From: Bolinopsis microptera
Lineage: Eukaryota > Ctenophora > Tentaculata > Lobata > Bolinopsidae
NCBI RefSeq assembly: GCF_026151205.1
Contig: NC_087076.1
Location: 9,586,902 to 9,650,901 of the forward strand
Direction: 5' to 3'
DNA: 64,000 nt
Positions 57,327-64,000 of this stretch are shown here, piece by piece. The notes below the pieces were generated by a model. The model searched no databases. It worked only from the letters and a program-made list of their open reading frames with translations, and was not told where the DNA came from. The position numbers were made by a program, and so were the translations under genes. Position 1 is the stretch's first letter. Every line of letters starts with the position of its first letter.

Positions 57327-57976
57327 ATGGTGATGGATGAACCGAAGTTTGCGACTGTAGTAGCGACACACGACTTTGATCCGGGAACTCTGGGGCTCAA
57401 CAGAGCAAAGAGCCGTACCCTCCTTGTATATAAAGGTAAGTTTGTGAATGGAAATAACGGTGCTTTATTAGTATAAATTAATGAAACATTATATGCTTTT
57501 CTTTATTTTAGATTCTTAAGCCGAAATTGGTGATTTTGGATGGGTGTCTATTTCGCTTTTTCTCCTGTCGTTGCAATGACTGCAAAAGAATAATTCGTGT
57601 GATCACAACAAATGGGAAACTCCTATTTCATGTTTAGCACATGAGCCCATCTCCTTCATTTCACTCAATGCTCCTCGGTAGGAGAATACTATTTAAAGTT
57701 TAAGTAGTAAACTTGAGCACAGCATCGGGCATCCTCTGCGATAGAATAACCTTGAACGTAAGCACCCGTTACCTTATATAAGTATATACTATATAGTGTA
57801 ACAGTACGTGTCAGGTAAAGGTGCGATCAGGCAGGTTTCACAATACCACTCAACCCCCTCTCTCTCCAGGCGACAAGTTCAAAGTGTTTTCCATCCCCAA
57901 CAGGGAGTGGTGGGGTGCAAGGTGCCTGGGTAACGATACCATCGGCTACATCCCCTCTGCTTACGTCAAACCTATC
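57327..57976 (+). CDS. SH3-domain protein, first two exons
   Basis: Exon 1 57327-57435 (ATG GTG ATG...) ends AAAG|GTAAGT; exon 2 57870-57976 follows CTCTCTCTCCAG and ends CCTATC|GTAAGT. Spliced in phase they give 72 residues: a start of MVMDEPKFATVVATHDFDP (the ALYDY-like strand), then YKGDKFKVFSI, REWWGARC (the conserved Trp pair) and GYIPSAYVKPI (the usual PSNYV end). This is a complete SH3 domain, so the protein should bind proline-rich ligands. The insert between ATHDFDP and YKGD is longer than usual. The remaining exons lie to the right, but I could not identify them. Family beyond SH3 unknown. Confidence 0.75.
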
Positions 57977-59981
57977 GTAAGTAAAACAAACTAAATTCAT
58001 TTGTTGAAATTTTCGTAAGACTTAATACTTTTCTTTCTTTTGTTGAAGGTTATTAAGGCTAGCTATTTGTAAATAGAATTTTACGTGTTAAATAAAACCC
58101 GGTTTATGCACGAAATCATTTAATTTAAAAGCATAGCAATGTTAATAGCCTTACTTTCTAATAGCTTTGTCCTTAGAATAATGTTCCGATAAATGCGACT
58201 TAAGTGAACTGAGATGTTGATCAAGCAAAACGCGTACGTTGAATTTGCGAGTTTCGAACCGAGGCAGTCGAATAAATTTTCAATTTTCTAACTTTGGATT
58301 GCACAAAGCTTTACTAATATGTTAACCCTGGCACAAATTACTTTTTTATGTCGTGTTTTTACCCATTTCAACACCTTTAATGCTGTCATAAGAATCGTGT
58401 CCATGATGCGCAGAATTTTAGAAAACAAACATCGATATTATCGTATTATTTGTTATTCCTAATTTAAAGCTTATTATATATTTCGCATATGCTAACTATT
58501 TTCGATACTCTGTGTTGAATTTAATGTCTCGACTCAATCTTACAGTTTTAATTTATGCTCATCGAATATTTATTCTTTGTAAAATGCCACAGAACCATAT
58601 TTGTAATACAATCTCTCCCGATAGCCACTAATTGCCCTCTAAACCCGCCCTCGCTACAATCCAATATCTCTCCGGTTCGCTTCACCCTCACTTATTTTCT
58701 GGTCGCAATAAATATACAGATGAACTCGTACGCCACTACTCCCTCTCATTCACGGGGAAGCTGTCAAAATTAGATATCGCCTACATTATATTCGTTGAGA
58801 ACATGAGTTTTAGGAGTTCTCTTGTAGGTAAACTTGTGAAACTGTCAAGACATCAGTCGCTCTTCCGACCGAATTTTTACGATCAATTTGTCTTGCCGAG
58901 AAAAATGCAGTTCCTCCGAGCTCGTTTTAATACCCATTAAAGATGCTGATACCCTTGTAAGTTCTAATGACAAGCTCTCTGGATATTGTGGCAGTTTTGT
59001 TATGTGTATAAACCCGCATTTAAACCATTGAGTTGTGACACGTGTGGACGCTTAAACCACCCAGAACCCCAACTCAGCAGTTCTTGAGAACTCCTCTAAC
59101 TTTGACCACGTGATTCTCGTATTATATCACGTGATACCTATACTCGCCCACGTGACGGTTGTAGTGGGCCCACGTGGGAGGGAGTTAGTGTGTGATGTCA
59201 CCATGACAAGACGCTATCTCCCGGTAAAGTTGTATGGATTTTATTCCACTACCTTACTACTATTGTTTCCTCTGAGGTAATCCTCCGACTAAGTTTGTCT
59301 GATCCTCTTTAATTTTTTTCAGTATTGTATCCGAGTTTTCTTTGTTGTTTCGAGGCTTTATATAATTGTAATTTTGATAATTGCGAGGGATACTTGAAGT
59401 CTTTCCGCATGCCTATTCCATATTCCCCTTTCAGTTTTTAAAAGTCTAAAACATAGCTTTTTTTAAATCCCGTCCAGTTCTAGTTATAACATATTGCAGT
59501 GTATTGGAGTTCTAGTTATAACATAAGGGAGGGGTTAGTGTTACGCCATTTTGCCACTTACTTTTGGGAACTGTTTAAATAAAAACGGCGGGAAATTTAT
59601 TAATTCATCGCTAATTTTTCGTCACGAATGGATAAACAATTGCTATATCTCTATATTTGAACACTTTAAATTGAAAAACATCGAAAATTTGACCCGAATG
59701 TTTAAAGAGGACTAAAAATCGATAAAATCGTTTTTTCTAATCGCTCAAAACTTTGTGTTTGAAACGTTTCAAGAAACTGAAACACGAATAGGTATTAGTC
59801 ATAATTAGTCATTCAATGGGACATAGTTAAAATCCTTTAAAAGCAGTCGTTCCATCTGCCCGCACCATACTGACGAATATGAATTGTTTGTTTGTAAAAA
59901 CTGTCGGGACACACTGTATCTCTTATTGTGTTTTGTTTACTGTTCATTGTTTATTGTTTATTGTTTATAGCATAGAGTGTA
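57977..59981. other. Probable intron of the SH3 gene, no further exon found
   Basis: Open frames around 58555-58940 have no flanking splice signals or motif I trust. Confidence 0.35.
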
Positions 59982-60114
59982 GATGTGGATTCTGGCGAGG
60001 CATATTTTTTGACACGTGACAGTTATTCTGCGGTTCGATTTCTCAATAGTCGAAGCTAAATAGTTAACTTCTGTCAAAAACAATATACATCACCTCCCCA
60101 CTAGTATCCACATC
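59982..60114. mobile_element. Small MITE, 133 bp, full copy
   Basis: Ends GATGTGGATTCTGG and the complement of GATGTGGATACTAG, with complementary TTTTTTGACA / TGTCAAAAA inside, and TA on both sides. Half copies are at 2283-2345 and 35384-35414. Confidence 0.65.
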
Positions 60115-63100
60115 TATAGTGCACAGAGCACCGAGCATAAAGCACCGAGCAATAGCATAGAGCAGGGAATCTCCCTGGGATTCTCGCAGCATGGTTTGTA
60201 AACGTGCACTAAGGAAGAAGGGGTGAAAATTGACATCTTGATCTAAAATTACTATCTAGACTTATAAATTGGACGCTTCTCCCACATCAGAGATTTCTCA
60301 ATTTGTCGTTCTTCGTCTGGGATTTCTGATAGATATTACCTGTTACTTGATTGTTACGCTGTAATTCCTGTCATCTCTGAAGAATCAGTTTGTTGAGCTA
60401 AACTTTATTTTGCTGCTATCAGCTTCCCCGCGTTTATTTTTAAGAACCTTCAAGTTAATTAACTAATAGTTTTTTTGGATTATTTGTTGTTTCCCTTCAC
60501 TAGACTAATGATTTATTTTTATTTATAACGTAATTTTAGACTGAAAACTTCCCAACAACCAAACAAATTGTCTATTTTCTACCTCAAAAACACCGCTCTA
60601 AAGTGTCAATTGCTGGTTGTCATGGCAATGATTATCGCTTGTTAAACTTATTAAACTTATTAAGTGTCTAAGTACGATGTCTTAGACCTGTACGTGAGTT
60701 TTAGGAAATCTGAAGCAGTAACGTTATTCTTTTTTATATGGTCACCGGTATCTGACCTCGCTGGAGGCAGGAAGCCTTTTACAGGGTCCCCTGAGACTAT
60801 CTGGCGAGCACTGAACTGTTCTTACTGGCCGCCATGTTGGTCAACAAACGAAATCGGTCACTTTGTTTTAATATTTACTTCGTTACTTTAACTTAATACG
60901 CCTAATTTATATCTCTGGTGGCATTCCTATAATATTACAACACTCTACAGCACTGGATTAAGAAGGCAATCACTTAGTTTTAATAAAGCCAGTTATTAAT
61001 AGTAATCACTCGTGTTACTTTGATCTGGTTCCCTGCGAAATAGAGCTTATTACGAGAGTCGAGACCACACACACACACACACACACACAAACTGTTACAG
61101 CAGCACAACACTGAATCTTATATCAGTGTCTCTCTTATCTGAGTTACAGCTCTTGTATGGTGTGCCCCGTTGTTGCTGCGTGGTGTTGTATGGTGGTGTA
61201 ACCCCTGAAGATTAGCCCGGTATCTTGGTGGACAGGTATTGTAATGATTCCACCAACTACTGCTACTACACGTATACACTACTGTCACCACCACTGCCAC
61301 TATCACATACATGTGTCCCGTTATTGTGCACAGTGCACACTTGACGCGCAAGTTATCGGTTTAAAACACTCGCCTTACGGTCTCTACCCCAGACAACGAG
61401 GGTATTCTCCGATAATGATACCCGGGGCGATATCAGGTCTATTTAGAAACTTGGTGCTATATTATATGATCATGGTGTATGTGTTGATTTGAGAGGCTCC
61501 TTTATTTGGGGTTACGGGAGGAGTTGGTGATATGACACAACTTTCAATATTCGTCAAGTAAATAGGTACGTGGTCTTCCTCGCCAGAAATATCGATATTC
61601 TTCCGAACATTGATTAAAATGGTTGAGGGTGTCAATGCTTTTTAAACCGCCGAATTCCTGAATCATGATTTCATCATTTTAAATGGTGTTCAAAACAAAA
61701 ACGATAGGTCACTTTTCAACTTGTTTCATTAATATTAATGTTTTTAAAACTACGAGACATTTTAAGGTTGTACACTGGCAACGACAAAATCATCAAGGTG
61801 TTTTAACTTCCGTTTAGATTCTATTAGAAGGTTGTAGGCACGTGAAGGTAAAATCATGCCCACGCCCCACATTCGCCATATAGCTGGTATTGATTTGAAC
61901 ACATTTTGCAATCAGCAGCAGGAAAAAGATTTGCATTTTGCGCTCATACAATTGTTCGCTTGTTTTCTCGATATGTTGCCAAATTCAATACGGATGCCAA
62001 AACATTTGGAACCTGTCCAAAGTTGGATTTACTAAATATTTGGTACTTTACCGGAAGTATTGTAGCGGGTATTGGCAACTAGATCAGATCAACAGAAGCT
62101 ACCTGGTATCTTTAGGAATGTTACTAAATGAACTGTCAGAAGAATAGAAAGCCGGGCCGTGTTCGGCCCCTATATACTACAACCAGGCGTTCAATTTAGT
62201 GCTAGGGTCAAAATAGTACTGTATTAAAACACCCTTTGTGAGTTGAACAATTTCTATGATTGAGAGCTTTTGATTGGCCTATCAGATGAACGCGGTGATA
62301 GAATACCATATCGACCCACAATGCAAAGCTGGGTTGCTCGAAACATTCCGATCATAATATCTGAGACCTGGAACCCAGCTCAGTTCGGTATGTATCTGGT
62401 ACGGGGTGTGGACTACAGTACTGGTAGATTATAAATCTCTGATATGAGTTTATTCCCATCCATAGTTATCAGCGGGTCTTTTAAAAACTGTTTCAAGTTA
62501 AGTAATACGCAAAACCTACTGGCTGGCGGGGTGAGAACTGTGCCCATTTTTATTTAGGATAATAATGATCTGAGTAATTGCTTTTTCCTTGAGTAGGTGT
62601 TGACAGCAATGTGTTCTGCCCAATACTTGTGTTTTTGGGTTAACAGTAACAATTTCCTGCCCTTCAATATTGAAAACCTTCCGTTGCCACCCCGTCAAAA
62701 TGCGAGTGTTTTTGAGTAAATGGAATAGTATCCTGCTCTCTAATATAGAAACAGTCTCCAGATGCACCTGTGCGCTGTATGAATCATACTAACTGTTTTT
62801 AAGGAAACGTTACCGCCCACTCCAACAAAATAAGAGATAAAAAACTTCCGTGAAGGAGTGATATCTATAGAGCTTTCAGAATCACTTATCCATAAATTCG
62901 TACTCTCTTAGTACTGATTTGGTGCTCTCTGCATATTATTATTAGAAACATTCTCTCTCACTCCTGCCAATTTTCTGATCCAAAATATGGGGTTACGTAA
63001 TTTGTTGTTGTTATAGTTACCAAAATTTGAGGTATTTGTTACCAGGGTATATGCTGAGTTGACAGAATTTTGTTGTTTCTGTGCTGCTCATAATTTTAGG

Positions 63101-64000
63101 GCACAGAGGACACTTCGGCATTCAACTATCCATACTGATTCCATTTTCTCACGTTTTTCCATCATAAGTTACCTAGCATGCTGATTATAATTAGTAATTT
63201 AAATTACTGCAGCGAATAGTCTGCAGTCCAAAGCTTTGTGTTGTTCTAATTGATAAAGTGCATATATTTCTGAGAATCACACACTAAAATTCTGTCTGTT
63301 ATAGATAAAAAGGTCAGCATTCCACAAATATTTAGATCTTGAGAAACTATTTGCATTTGAGTATTTGAATACAGGCAATATAACACAGTCTGACTTACCG
63401 CAAACTGCTGAGTAACAAATATACTTGACTGCATCTTAGTTCAATTGTACATGGTCCGCGTTTTGACCAAATAAGGTAAACTTAGAACGAAAGTTGACTC
63501 AGAGTCAAGCTTCGAGAGTGGGCTATTTTAAACGGGTTCATTAATTTTGCGAGAGCGATATTCATTGTCCTAACAAGATTCCAACAATGAACAAACCGAT
63601 ATTTAGTTTGACTCCTCGCCGTGGTCTGACTTATTACCAAATAAGGTATTGATCATCCTGCACTCTATTTCCTCTTACTCGTTAATGAGATAGTCTAATT
63701 TTGCAAAGCAGTCTATTATGTAATGATTGTGCAAGGATTATGTAAGAGTTGTGGTCAGCCCCTCCAGGCAAGTAAATATTGTGACGGAGGGACAAGCGTG
63801 ATTGAATCTCGCGATCTGACGCTAGTCACGACTGAAATACACAGTTTAATTGAATTTGCTAGACATTGCACCTTTACATTCTCTGACTGTGGCTAATTAT
63901 CTCAGTGCGATCATTTCACTGTGCTGGTATTTGTTGTGTGTGTAGTTGGAATTTGTTGTGTGTAGTTCCGCGGAGAAGAGTACTCCTTATTCTCACATAC
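60115..64000. other. Right end, no gene recognised
   Basis: A (CA)n microsatellite lies at about 61067-61089. Several open frames of 60-85 codons have no motif or splice context. If the SH3 gene continues to the right, this may be intron. Confidence 0.35.

Noticed and set aside
58555-58940. Possible further SH3-gene exons
   Set aside because: Two overlapping frames with neither acceptor and donor pairs nor conserved motifs.

Overview
This is AT-rich animal nuclear DNA. Host genes are split by GT-AG introns, and one gene sits inside an intron of another. The sequence also holds many retroelements and DNA-transposon remnants plus long microsatellites and minisatellites. There are no bacterial operons, rRNA, tRNA genes or CRISPR arrays. 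The two most conserved genes, TOM40 and eIF3d, are clearly metazoan-like. The mix of RTE, CR1, Penelope-like, Ty1/copia, mariner and hAT sequences would suit an early-branching or marine invertebrate such as a cnidarian, but that placement is an inference.

Layout. 0.6-1.9 kb (minus): a membrane protein with an LRAT/NlpC-P60-like papain-fold domain. 3.0-13.2 kb: a retroelement block made of a broken Penelope-like RT fragment, an almost complete RTE-type LINE with one in-frame stop, a CR1/L2-like LINE on the minus strand with one frameshift, and a decayed LINE tail next to a tRNA-like module. 13.4-20.8 kb: a nested repeat nest. A 466-bp unit is duplicated, and its second copy is split by about 6.5 kb that contains a Ty1/copia element with an inverted pol segment and a separate 857-bp TIR element. 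21.8-22.5 kb: a LINE tail holding a 297-bp hAT-type MITE with a perfect 8-bp target duplication.

22.8-25.8 kb: TOM40 (6 coding exons, 323 residues). 27.2-40.1 kb: EIF3D (8 coding exons, 539 residues). Its 8.3-kb intron 4 carries an intronless class A-like GPCR on the opposite strand, a foldback element and a deleted mariner-like element with 359-bp TIRs. 42.2-44.1 kb: at least two exons of an unrecognised single-pass membrane protein with a candidate PP1-docking motif. 44-54 kb: a tandem-repeat-rich region with a 355-bp (TG)n, a 23-bp x ~36 minisatellite open in three frames, a 26-bp x ~25 minisatellite built on a palindrome, and 8-bp and 35-bp arrays. 57.3-58.0 kb: the first two exons of an SH3-domain gene whose remaining exons I could not find. 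The rest of the right end shows a small MITE and otherwise no recognisable genes.

TOM40 (mitochondrial import) and eIF3d (translation initiation) are housekeeping genes in tandem on the plus strand, 1.3 kb apart. The window shows no operon or pathway-level cluster. Most of its novelty lies in the structures of the mobile elements and tandem arrays and in three unassigned genes: the LRAT-like membrane protein, the divergent nested GPCR and the RVxF/TM protein.
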